A DNA stretch of 64,000 bases from DATJSJ01 sp035504175 (lineage in GTDB: Bacteria; Pseudomonadota; Alphaproteobacteria; Acetobacterales; Acetobacteraceae): contig DATJSJ010000025.1 in the NCBI GenBank assembly GCA_035504175.1, positions 51,075 to 115,074 on the forward strand, written 5' to 3'. Shown here piece by piece: positions 23,634 to 31,668 of this stretch. The stretch's first letter is position 1, and each line of letters begins with the position of its first letter. The translations under genes and the position numbers were made by a program. The notes beneath the pieces were generated by a model. The model made no database searches, was not told where the DNA came from, and was given only the letters and a program-made list of their open reading frames with translations.

Positions 23634-24776
23634 TCAGGCGGCCAGTGACGTTGCATCCATATGACGCGGAAAGGCGCGTCCGTCCGGGCCGAACAGATGG
23701 CAATGCTCGGCGGGCAGCGTCACCGACACCGTCTCGCCGGTGGCGATCCTGGTATCACCTTCCTGCCGCACCGCGATCAACCCGTCCAGGACGGGGCTTT
23801 CCAGATAGACGAAGGACGCCTCGCCGAGCTGCTCGACATGGCTCGCCTGGCCACGAAGGCCCGAGGCACCGGGCGAAGATTCGCCGAACAGGATGTGCTC
23901 CGGCCGGATGCCGAGCGTGACCGGCGTCTCCGGCGCCACCCTGCGCGCGTCGACGGCGGCGGCCAGACGGGTGCCGTCGCGCAGCACGATGTCCGTCCGG
24001 TCCGGCTTGGCGCTGACCACGCGGCCCGGGAGGAAGTTCATCCGCGGCGAACCGATGAAGCCGGCAACGAACTGGTTCGCGGGCCGGTGGTAGAGCTCGA
24101 GCGGCCGGCCGGACTGGGCGACCGAACCGTCGCGCTGCGTTGTCTCGCCGGCGTTCAGCAGCACGATCTTGTCCGCGAGTGTCATCGCCTCGACCTGGTC
24201 ATGGGTGACGTAGATCATGCTGGCGCCGAGATTCGCGTGTAGCTTGGCGATCTCGATCCGCGTCTGGACGCGCAGCGCCGCATCGAGATTGGAGAGTGGC
24301 TCGTCGAACAGGAACACGCCCGGTTCGCGGACGATCGCCCGGCCGATGGCGACGCGCTGGCGCTGGCCACCCGACAGCGCCTTCGGCAGACGTTGCAGCA
24401 GCGGCGTCAGGTGCAGGATGTCGGCGGCCTGGCGCACCCGCCTGTCAGCCTCCGCCTTGCCCATCTTCGCGAGCTGCAGGCCGAACGCCATGTTCTGATA
24501 GACCGTCATGTGCGGGTAGAGCGCGTAGGATTGAAACACCATCGCCACCCCCCGCGACGCCGGCGGCAGACTCGTGACCTCCCGGCCGCCAATGTCGAGC
24601 CGGCCGGACGTGATTTCCTCGAGCCCCGCGACCATGCGCAGCAAGGTCGACTTGCCGCAGCCGGAGGGCCCGACAAACACGCAGAACTCGCCGTCGGCGA
24701 TCCTGAGATTGACGGAATTGATGACACGAAGCTGCCCGAACCGCTTGTTGACGTCGTACAGCTCGACCGCTGCCAT
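23634..24776 (-). CDS. Sugar ABC transporter ATP-binding protein (UgpC/MsmK/MalK type)
   Basis: A 380-residue ATPase. Walker A GPSGCGKSTLLRM (about residues 37-49), Q-loop FQSYALYPHMTV, signature LSGGQRQRVAIGRA, Walker B VFLFDEPLSNLD and switch YVTHDQVEAM are all intact. A C-terminal TOBE/MalK regulatory domain (about 235-380) includes GFIGSPRMNFLPG and VTLGIRPEHI. This is the class energising import of di- and oligosaccharides through two separate permeases, here encoded directly upstream. The gene ends 23 bp before the GH13 start. It clearly belongs to the sugar system rather than to the polyamine-type ATPases encoded near 52 and 58 kb. Confidence 0.93.
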   Translation of the reverse strand: MAAVELYDVNKRFGQLRVINSVNLRIADGEFCVFVGPSGCGKSTLLRMVAGLEEITSGRLDIGGREVTSLPPASRGVAMVFQSYALYPHMTVYQNMAFGLQLAKMGKAEADRRVRQAADILHLTPLLQRLPKALSGGQRQRVAIGRAIVREPGVFLFDEPLSNLDAALRVQTRIEIAKLHANLGASMIYVTHDQVEAMTLADKIVLLNAGETTQRDGSVAQSGRPLELYHRPANQFVAGFIGSPRMNFLPGRVVSAKPDRTDIVLRDGTRLAAAVDARRVAPETPVTLGIRPEHILFGESSPGASGLRGQASHVEQLGEASFVYLESPVLDGLIAVRQEGDTRIATGETVSVTLPAEHCHLFGPDGRAFPRHMDATSLAA

Positions 24777-24818
24777 GCCTGCCTCCCGCTGTGCTGCCGT
24801 CCGGTTTTCCGGATCGTG

Positions 24819-25646
24819 TCACCCCTTGACCGCGCCGGCGGTCAGGCCGGACACGATACGCCGCTGGAAAATCAGCACCATGACGACGACCGGCACGGTC
24901 ACCGTCACCGATGCCGCCATGATCGGCCCCCAGGGCAGCTCGAACTGCGTCGCGCCGCTCAACAGCGCGATTGCCACCGGCACCGTCCGCTCGTTCGGGC
25001 TGAGGGTGAAAGTCAGAGCATAGAGGAATTCGTTCCATGAGCCGATGAAGGCAAGCAGTCCGGTGGTGACGAGGGCCGGCCAGAGCAGCGGCATGAACAC
25101 CCGCCGGAGGATGATCCAGGGCGAGGCCTGATCCATGATCGCCGCCTCCTCCAACTCCTTCGGCAGGTCCCGCATGAACGTCGTCAGCACCCAGACGGTG
25201 AAGGGCAGGGTGAAGATCAGATAGGACAGGATCAGGCTCCAGGGCCGGTCGTAGATCCCGAGGAAGCGAACCAGCTCGAACAGGCCGGACAGGACCGCGA
25301 CCTGCGGGAACATCGAGATCGCGAGCACGGTCAGCAACAGCGGCTTGCGACCGGAGAACTGCACCCGGCTGAGTGCGTAGGCGGCGGTCAGGCCGATGAA
25401 CAGCGATATCGCCACGACCATCACCGCCACGAAGACTGAATTGGCGATGTTGCGCAGAAACGGTCCCTGCTGCAGCACGGTCGCGTAGTTGCTGAAATCG
25501 AGATGCGGCGGCAGCAGGGCGGGGCTGAACAACTGCGAGCCGTGCTTCATCGACGAGACGATCGCGTAGTAGAACGGAAACACCGAGTAGGCGATGATCA
25601 CCGCCGCGAGGGCGTAGAGGCCGACCCGGCGGAGTGCGCGCTTCAT
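24819..25646 (-). CDS. Sugar ABC transporter permease (MalG/AglG type)
   Basis: A 275-residue membrane protein starting MKRALRRVGLYALAAVIIAYSVFPFYYAI, with six predicted transmembrane segments. The EAA loop that docks onto the ATPase reads EEAAIMDQASPWIILRRVFMPLLWPAL (about residues 180-206). I chose the ATG at 25646 because its first four bases overlap the upstream permease's stop (ATGA), which removes an 18-residue basic extension. It pairs with the 313-residue permease to form the channel. The 42-bp gap to the ATPase gene is short enough for one transcript. Confidence 0.92.
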   Translation of the reverse strand: MKRALRRVGLYALAAVIIAYSVFPFYYAIVSSMKHGSQLFSPALLPPHLDFSNYATVLQQGPFLRNIANSVFVAVMVVAISLFIGLTAAYALSRVQFSGRKPLLLTVLAISMFPQVAVLSGLFELVRFLGIYDRPWSLILSYLIFTLPFTVWVLTTFMRDLPKELEEAAIMDQASPWIILRRVFMPLLWPALVTTGLLAFIGSWNEFLYALTFTLSPNERTVPVAIALLSGATQFELPWGPIMAASVTVTVPVVVMVLIFQRRIVSGLTAGAVKG

Positions 25647-26584
25647 CGCGTCTCTCCTTCCAGATTGACACGACCGATCATGATGGTGAGCGCGGTGCAC
25701 ACGGCCACCATGAGGAACAGTACCGTGGAAGCGGCGGATCCGTATCCCACCTGCTGGAAATCGACCAGCTGCTGGCGGGCATAGATCGACATGCTCATCG
25801 TGTATTTGCTGCTGGAGGTCAGCACGTAGATGAGATCAAAGATGCGGAGCGCGTCCAGCGCCCGGAAGATCACCGCAACCATCAGCGCCGGACGGATCAG
25901 CGGCAGGGTCACGCGGAAGAACACCTTGATCGGCGAGACACCGTCCACCCGCGCGGCCTCGTAGCAGTCGGTCGGCAGCATCTGCAGGGCGGCGAGGATC
26001 AGCAAGGCCATGAACGGCGTGGTCTTCCACACATCCACCATGATGACGGAGACCATGGCGAGGTCCGGGCTGGCGGTCCAGGCGAGCGGCCGTGCGATCA
26101 GACGCAGCGACAGCAGCACGTGGTTGATGACGCCGAACTGGTCGTTCAGCATCCAGGCCCACATCTTGGCCGAGACAATGGTCGGGATCGCCCAGGGCAC
26201 CAGCACCGCGGTGCGCACCAGGCCGCGGCCGGGAAAGTCGGCGTTCAGCACCAGGGCGAAGACGGTTCCCAGCACCGTCTCGATCGCCACCGAGATCACG
26301 GTGAAGCGCAGGGTGTTGGCCACGGCGCGCCACCAGTCCGGATCGGAGAGGACCCCGTACTCGCCGAAATAATTGTCGAGCCCGATGAACTTGGCCGTCG
26401 ACAGATCCTTGAGGTTGGCGTCGGTCATGCTGAACCACAGCGTGCGCAGCAGCGGCCAGCCGGCGACGAGCACGAGCGCGACGATCATCGGGGTGAGAAA
26501 CAGCCAGGCCGTGCGGACCCGACTGGCGCGCAGCGACAGGCCTGGCAGTCCGGCGCCGGCGAGCCGATCCATCGTCAGGGACAT
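25643..26584 (-). CDS. Sugar ABC transporter permease (MalF/AglF type)
   Basis: A 313-residue permease whose EAA loop reads YEAARVDGVSPIKVFFRVTLPLIRPALM. Six membrane segments are visible, the first being TAWLFLTPMIVALVLVAGWPLL. I place the start at the second ATG (26584) because a GAGG sits seven bases before it; the ATG six bases earlier is too close to that site, and the longer frame to 26731 runs into the binding-protein gene. It lacks the large periplasmic loop of E. coli MalF, as is usual for this family. Cotranscribed with the neighbouring permease by a four-base overlap. Confidence 0.9.
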   Translation of the reverse strand: MSLTMDRLAGAGLPGLSLRASRVRTAWLFLTPMIVALVLVAGWPLLRTLWFSMTDANLKDLSTAKFIGLDNYFGEYGVLSDPDWWRAVANTLRFTVISVAIETVLGTVFALVLNADFPGRGLVRTAVLVPWAIPTIVSAKMWAWMLNDQFGVINHVLLSLRLIARPLAWTASPDLAMVSVIMVDVWKTTPFMALLILAALQMLPTDCYEAARVDGVSPIKVFFRVTLPLIRPALMVAVIFRALDALRIFDLIYVLTSSSKYTMSMSIYARQQLVDFQQVGYGSAASTVLFLMVAVCTALTIMIGRVNLEGETR

Positions 26585-26619
26585 GCGCATACCTCGGACC
26601 GTGGATGCGGACGACGAAA

Positions 26620-26644
26620 TCCGCGGCGGGCCGCCCGCCGCGGA
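26620..26644 (-). promoter_or_regulatory. Stem-loop between binding-protein and permease genes
   Basis: A perfect 11-bp stem with a 3-base loop (TCCGCGGCGGG / CCG / CCCGCCGCGGA) lies in the 79-bp gap downstream of the sugar-binding protein stop and upstream of the first permease start. There is no T-tract. Such elements after periplasmic binding-protein genes (classically malE-malF) partially terminate or protect the upstream mRNA so the binding protein is made in excess. That role is inferred from position and strength. Confidence 0.7.
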
Positions 26645-26663
26645 CCGGTCCAGCGCAGGCCGT

Positions 26664-27959
26664 CTACCACCGGCCGCCGCGACCGAGGCGGTGCAGCCGT
26701 CGCGCCAGCGAAGAGAGCGACTCCTTCGCACTCGCGCGATGGGTCAGGACATCGTAGACCGCGTTCCAGAATGCGTTGCTGACCTGGTTGTACGCGCCGT
26801 CGGTGACAGTCGACGGGCGCGCGACCGCATCGGCGAAGCTCGGGAACATCACCCCGAACAGCGGATTCGACGCCAGCACCTCAGGGTCCTTGTAGAGCGC
26901 CGGAATCGTCGGGAAGTAGCCACCCTTGGTCGCCCAGATCTTCTGCGCCTGTTCGGAGGTGAGATAGAGCGCCAGGTCTGCCGCCACCGCCTGGTGCTTG
27001 GAGTATTTCGAAACGGCCATCTGCCAGCCGCCGAGAACCGAGGTGTGGTGCCCGTCGGGACCGCCCTTCGGAATCGGAATCACGCCCACCTTGCCCTTGA
27101 CTGGGCTGCCGGCACCTTGCGCCAGAGTCCAGGCATAGGGCCAGTTGCGCATGAACACCGCGTGCCCTGACTGAAAGACGCCTCGCGCTTCCTCCTCCGA
27201 GTAATTCAACACGCCTTCGGGCGCGATGGTGCCGATCCAGGTCGACGCCGTGTCGATGGCCTCGATCGCCTTCGGGTTGTCGATCGTCACCTTGCCCTTG
27301 TCGTCGACGATCGTCCCGCCGCCGAAGCTCGCCACCCATTCCACCGCGTCGCAGGTCAGGCCCTCATAGGCCTTGGCCTGGAACACGAAACCCTGCATTC
27401 CCTTGTCGCCCGCCGCGCGCTCACCGTCCTGCACCTTCTTCGCATCGGCCGCCAGTTCCTGCCAGGTCTCCGGTGGCTTCAACCCGTATTTCTCGAGCAG
27501 GTCCTTGCGATAGAACATGAGACCGGCATCAAGGTAGATCGGCATGGCGATCAGCTTGCCGCCCACCGTGTCGTTGTTGATCACGACGGGAAAATAGTTC
27601 TTCTGCACGCCATTGCTGTACGGCGAGAGATCGATGAAGTACGAGCCCAGGATGCCCGGCCAGATCACGTCAATCTCGAACACGTCGACATCGCTCGAAC
27701 CCGCGGCCAGGAGCTGCTGATAGAGTGCCAGGCGCTCCGTCGTGGAGTTGGGCGTCGGCACGATCTTGACGGTGTTGCCGGTCTTCTTCGCCCAGGCGTC
27801 GGACAGGTCCTTGCAGATCTGCAGCTCCTGCCCGACGGCGCCGCAGGCGACCGCGACGGTCGTGGCCTGCGCCGGCAGCGTGAACAGCGCGCCGGCCAGC
27901 AGGCAAGCCGCGGCGAGAGCCGCTTTTGCGGAACGCTCCAGGGCTTGACGTAACCTCAT
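26664..27959 (-). CDS. Periplasmic sugar-binding protein of the alpha-glucoside-type ABC transporter
   Basis: A 431-residue solute-binding protein with a Sec signal peptide (LERSAKAALAAACLLAGALFTLPAQA, cleavage about residue 31). The mature part has the family-1 binding-protein pattern: AWAKKTGNTVKIVPTPNSTTERLALYQQLLAAGSSDVDVFEIDVIWPG, then LIAMPIYLDAGLMFYRKDLLEKYGLKPPETW and a C-terminal AVARPSTVTDGAYNQVSNAFW. These are typical of trehalose/maltose and alpha-glucoside binders. The start at 27959 follows GGGAG and gives a clean signal peptide; an upstream in-frame start adds 36 unsupported residues. First gene of the operon with two permeases, ATPase and GH13 enzyme. The precise sugar is not decidable, but the 1,6-type glucosidase hints at isomaltose or similar. 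Confidence 0.92.
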   Translation of the reverse strand: MRLRQALERSAKAALAAACLLAGALFTLPAQATTVAVACGAVGQELQICKDLSDAWAKKTGNTVKIVPTPNSTTERLALYQQLLAAGSSDVDVFEIDVIWPGILGSYFIDLSPYSNGVQKNYFPVVINNDTVGGKLIAMPIYLDAGLMFYRKDLLEKYGLKPPETWQELAADAKKVQDGERAAGDKGMQGFVFQAKAYEGLTCDAVEWVASFGGGTIVDDKGKVTIDNPKAIEAIDTASTWIGTIAPEGVLNYSEEEARGVFQSGHAVFMRNWPYAWTLAQGAGSPVKGKVGVIPIPKGGPDGHHTSVLGGWQMAVSKYSKHQAVAADLALYLTSEQAQKIWATKGGYFPTIPALYKDPEVLASNPLFGVMFPSFADAVARPSTVTDGAYNQVSNAFWNAVYDVLTHRASAKESLSSLARRLHRLGRGGRW

Positions 27960-28881
27960 GGCTTCTCCCTTTCTTGGTTTATGGACGCGCTTCGCCGGCA
28001 AAGCGCTGCCGCGACTGGCCATGCCGACGATGCGCTGCAGCACGATCCTCGCATTGGGCGCGGCCATGACAAAACACGACGGTGCGCCGGCGAGCGGCGA
28101 TTGGGCACTCCGTTTCGTAGTGCCGCCGCGCGGCGCCGGTCAATCCGCCGGCGTCGACTCCGGCGACCGGAAGCGGCCGAACCCGAACCGAATCGCTGGG
28201 TGCATCGTTGCGCGACGCCCGGTGTGTCCTATCCGCCGGACGCGAGGCAACCGGCTGCGCAGAGTTCTCTGGCATCGGTTGGATGTCGTGATCGGGTGGG
28301 TCGGGCCACGTCCGCGTCGCCGACTTGCGACGATCGGATTCGTCACGTGAAGCTGAAACGTCGGCGCCGTGGGACGTCCCGCGGTTACGGGCGCGCGAGA
28401 CGGCGGTGACCGAAGCGCCGGTCCTCTTGGTGATCTGGTTGACGGTCGGCGACATGGACGCCTTCCTTCCCTGAAGGACATCCAAGCATGCGTCGGGGCG
28501 GGATGACAACGGTGTCTCCGGGTCCAGCCGATTCCGGCCGACTGGTACGACCGGCTGCGGGTCGTGACAGGCTCGTCGCGAAGTTGCGAGCGGACCGCTA
28601 ACGCCGACGACAGTGGCAATGAGGCGCCCACGGTCCGGGCAGCGGTCGGCGCCGCCAGGTCACGGCGTCCCGTCCGCGCTGCCAAGCATAGTCGAATCCC
28701 CGCGCGATGGTTCGGCATCTCCGGGACGAGTGCAGCGCGTCACACCATCCGCCCGAGATGCCCGTCATGCGGTTCGGGACCCGCTCCGAAGCATGTGACC
28801 CGGCGCACGGACGCGGCCCACCGCGCCTGCCAGTCTCCGACCAGGCCGTTCGTTCATTGCCGCGGGAGCGCGCACCCGATC
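27960..28881. other. Regulatory/intergenic region between the sugar operon and the T6SS operon
   Basis: 922 bp between divergent operons. It must hold promoters for both. An imperfectly spaced inverted repeat GCGCTT-N8-AAGCGC lies at 27987-28006, 28 bp upstream of the binding-protein start, and could be an operator. The minus strand also carries what looks like the start of a LacI-type gene (separate entry). The right half (about 28460-28881) shows no gene with a good start or recognisable protein. No terminator was evident. Confidence 0.55.
28300..28455 (-). pseudogene. Remnant of a LacI-type repressor gene (N-terminal HTH only)
   Basis: On the minus strand an ATG at 28455 begins MSPTVNQITKRTGASVTAVSRA, very close to the helix-turn-helix opening of LacI-family repressors (xxIxDVAxxAGVSxATVSRxLN). 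After about 25 codons the similarity fades (…RNRGTSHGADVSA…) and the frame continues as Arg/Pro-rich sequence without any sugar-binding domain. It lies directly upstream of the sugar ABC operon and in the same orientation, where a LacI regulator would be expected. I read it as a decayed or truncated repressor. The right boundary is the start codon; the left boundary is approximate. A coincidental match is the alternative. Confidence 0.5.
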
Positions 28882-30210
28882 ATGTCCTGGACCAATCGCG
28901 TCATCTGGCAGGAGGGCATGTTCCTCCGCGCGCAACATTTCCAGCAGCAGGACCGCTGGCTGGAATCCGTATTGCGCACGCGCACGGCGGCACTGCGCCC
29001 GCACCCGTGGGGCATGACGGAGTACGCGATCGATCGAGACCTGCTGACCACCGGACGCTTCGCACTGACGCACGCATCGGGGGTGTTCGAGGATGGCACG
29101 CCTTTCACCATACCGGGCGAGACCGAACATCCTGCGCCGCTCGACCTGCCGGAGAGCAGTCGCAATGCCGTGGTCTATCTCGCCGTCGCGGTGCGCCAGC
29201 CGGGCGGGATGGAAGTGAGGCAGGACGGTGCTGCCGAGGGCCGCTACGCGTTGCGCGACTTCGAGGCGTACGACACGCATTCCGCCTCGCCTCAGCCGGC
29301 GGAGCTGCAGGTCGGGCGGCTGCGACTGCGCTACATGCTGGAGAACGAGGATCGCGCCGGCTATCACTGTATCGGCCTCGCCCGTATCGCCGAGGTTGGG
29401 GCGGACCGCCGGGCGGTGCTCGACGAGCGCTGGATTCCGCCGGCACTGATCGCTGCCGCCACGCCGCCGCTCACCGGCCTCATCGCCGAGCTCACGGGAA
29501 TGCTGAACCAGCGCGGCGAAGCGCTGGCGGCGCGGCTCACCGCTCCCGGCGCACGCGGGGTTGCCGAGGTCGCGGATTTCCTGCTGCTGCAATCGGTCAA
29601 TCGCTGGCAGAAGTTGCTGAGTCACTGGGCCGGCGCCGGGCTCGTGCATCCCGAGGCGCTGTATGCCGCGCTGGTGCAGATGACCGGCGAACTCGCGACC
29701 TTCACCGAGCCGACGCGCCGGCCCAACACCTATCCGGACTACCGGCACCACGATCTGCAGCTCAGCTTCGCGCCGGTCGTCGCCGATCTGCGACGCGCAC
29801 TCTCCGCGGTGATCGAGCAGAATGCGATCGCCATCCCGCTGCAGGAACGCCGGCATGGCGTCCGGGTGGGACCAATCACCGACCGGCAGATCCTGCGCGC
29901 GTCGAGCTTCGTGCTGACCGCGCAGGCGGACATGCCGACCGAGACGCTGCGCCGGTTGTTCCCGAGCCAGGCGAAGATCGGCGCCGTGGAGCAGATCCGC
30001 GAGCTGGTCAATGTGGCGCTGCCGGGCATTCCGGTGCGGCCGCTGCCGGTGGCGCCCCGCCAGATCCCGTTCCATGCCGGCGCCAGCTATTTCGAGCTCG
30101 ATCGCAACGCACCGCACTGGCAGCAGATGCAGGCCTCCGGCGGCTTCGCGATCCACGTGTCGGGCGACTTCCCAGATCTGCGGCTGGAACTCTGGGCGAT
30201 CCGCGGCTGA
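28882..30210 (+). CDS. tssK: T6SS baseplate subunit TssK
   Basis: A 442-residue protein opening MSWTNRVIWQEGMFLRAQHFQQQDRWLESVL, the hallmark of TssK (W…W.EGMFL.PQHFQQQ). Further conserved features are GYHCIGLARI, FLLLQSVNRWQKLLSHW in the middle and PRQIPFHAGASYFELDRNAPHWQQM near the C-terminus. The ATG at 28882 is chosen because family similarity begins exactly there; the frame upstream is low-complexity. TssK is the trimeric adaptor linking the baseplate wedge (TssEFG) to the TssL/TssM membrane complex. It leads the tssK-tssL-tssM-tagF-pppA operon and ends 16 bp before tssL. Confidence 0.95.
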   Translation: MSWTNRVIWQEGMFLRAQHFQQQDRWLESVLRTRTAALRPHPWGMTEYAIDRDLLTTGRFALTHASGVFEDGTPFTIPGETEHPAPLDLPESSRNAVVYLAVAVRQPGGMEVRQDGAAEGRYALRDFEAYDTHSASPQPAELQVGRLRLRYMLENEDRAGYHCIGLARIAEVGADRRAVLDERWIPPALIAAATPPLTGLIAELTGMLNQRGEALAARLTAPGARGVAEVADFLLLQSVNRWQKLLSHWAGAGLVHPEALYAALVQMTGELATFTEPTRRPNTYPDYRHHDLQLSFAPVVADLRRALSAVIEQNAIAIPLQERRHGVRVGPITDRQILRASSFVLTAQADMPTETLRRLFPSQAKIGAVEQIRELVNVALPGIPVRPLPVAPRQIPFHAGASYFELDRNAPHWQQMQASGGFAIHVSGDFPDLRLELWAIRG

Positions 30211-30226
30211 CGGAGCGGAGGAGAGC

Positions 30227-31663
30227 ATGAGCGACAATCCCTTTGCCGAGCCGGACGATGATGACCGGACGGTCGTTCGAGCCGCGACCACGACCGCACG
30301 ACGACCGGCATCGCCGCGACGGGCGATGGACGGGCGCGGGGCGGAGACGTCGACGGACGCCACCTCGACAACTGCGACGCACGAGGCCCGGCCCGGCGGC
30401 GCGGCGACTGCGGATGCGACCCTGGTGGAATCGCGAACCGTCGCGCCGGTCGCCGCCGAGGAGCCCGCGCGGATCACGTCCGGTGGCGAGACGCTGCTGG
30501 ACCTGGCCGCACCGCTGGTGCAGTTGCTTGCGCGGCTGCGCAACATGCGCAGCCCGCCCGACCCCGCCGCCCTGCATGACCGCGCCGTCGCCGGGTTGCG
30601 CGCGTTCGAGGCGCGGGCGCGCGCCGCCGGCATCGACGTGGAGGCGCTGCGGCCGGCGCACTACGCGCTCTGCGCCAGCCTCGACGATGTCGTGCTGGCG
30701 ACCGATTGGGGCAGCACCAGCATCTGGAACGCGCATTCGCTGGTTTCGACCTTCCACCAGGAAGTGCAGAGCGGCGAACGCTTCTTTCGTCTGCTCGACA
30801 CGCTGCGGCAGAGTCCGGCCCGATTCCTGCCGGTGATCGAGCTGATGTATCTCTGCCTCTCGCTCGGCTTCGAGGGGCGCTGTCGGCTGTCGCCGCGCGG
30901 TGCCAGTGAACTTGCGACGGTGCGCGAGGAGACCTACGCCGTGATCGCGCGGCTCCGCAAATCTGCGGACCCGGCGCTGTCGCCGCACTGGCAGGGTGTC
31001 ACTGCGCCGTATCGGCCGGCGCGCGGCGGCGTGCCGGTCTGGGTCGCCGGGGCGGCATCGCTGGCGCTGCTGGGCGCGCTGTTCGCCTGGGTCTCGACCG
31101 GTCTGAACGCCGGATCGGATGCGCTCTTCGAGCGCATGGTCACCGCCCCGCCTGCTGTGATGCCGCAGATCGCGCGCGCTGCGCCGGTGACAGCGCCGCC
31201 CCCGCCGCCGCCCGCGGCGCAACCCACGGCGCTCGACCGGCTCCGGACGTTCCTCAAACCGGAGGTCGACCAGGGATTGGTAGCGGTGCTCGGCACGCCG
31301 TCGGCGCCGGTGGTGCGCATCCTCAGTCACGACATCTTCGCCTCCGGCTCCGCCAGCATCAACCCGCAGCTGGTCCCGCTGCTGGAGCGCATCGGCCTGG
31401 CCCTGAAGGCGGAACAGGGCTCGGTCCTGGTCGCCGGCTACACCGACAACGTCCCGATCCGCACGGTTCGCTTCCCGTCGAATTTCCAGCTCTCCGCGGC
31501 GCGGGCGCAGGCGGCGAAAGCCGTGATCGACCGCGTGATCGGCGATCCCTCCCGCGTCACCGCGGAAGGCCGCGCCGATGCCGATCCGATCGCGTCGAAC
31601 GCAACGCCGCAAGGGCGGGAACAGAATCGTCGCATCGAAATCACCCTGCGTCGTCCGGAGTGA
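30227..31663 (+). CDS. tssL: T6SS TssL (DotU family) with C-terminal OmpA-like domain
   Basis: A 478-residue evolved TssL. Residues 1-85 are polar and probably disordered. About 85-255 is the cytoplasmic DotU helical bundle (YALCASLDDVVLATDWG, STFHQEVQSGERFF, LELMYLCLSLGFEGRYR-like block at 205-220). A single membrane anchor follows at 269-291, then a PPPPPP linker at about 325 and a periplasmic OmpA/TagP-type domain from about 350 (GYTDNVPI 404-411, LSAARAQAA, NRRIEITL 467-474). That domain should bind peptidoglycan and anchor the complex, which matters since no TssJ lipoprotein is encoded here. The start at 30227 has GGAGGAGAGC before it. Confidence 0.95.
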   Translation: MSDNPFAEPDDDDRTVVRAATTTARRPASPRRAMDGRGAETSTDATSTTATHEARPGGAATADATLVESRTVAPVAAEEPARITSGGETLLDLAAPLVQLLARLRNMRSPPDPAALHDRAVAGLRAFEARARAAGIDVEALRPAHYALCASLDDVVLATDWGSTSIWNAHSLVSTFHQEVQSGERFFRLLDTLRQSPARFLPVIELMYLCLSLGFEGRCRLSPRGASELATVREETYAVIARLRKSADPALSPHWQGVTAPYRPARGGVPVWVAGAASLALLGALFAWVSTGLNAGSDALFERMVTAPPAVMPQIARAAPVTAPPPPPPAAQPTALDRLRTFLKPEVDQGLVAVLGTPSAPVVRILSHDIFASGSASINPQLVPLLERIGLALKAEQGSVLVAGYTDNVPIRTVRFPSNFQLSAARAQAAKAVIDRVIGDPSRVTAEGRADADPIASNATPQGREQNRRIEITLRRPE

Positions 31664-31668
31664 GAATC

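Noticed and set aside
28564..28881. Longer N-terminus for TssK
   Set aside because: The additional 106 residues are low-complexity and the TssK signature begins exactly at the ATG at 28882.
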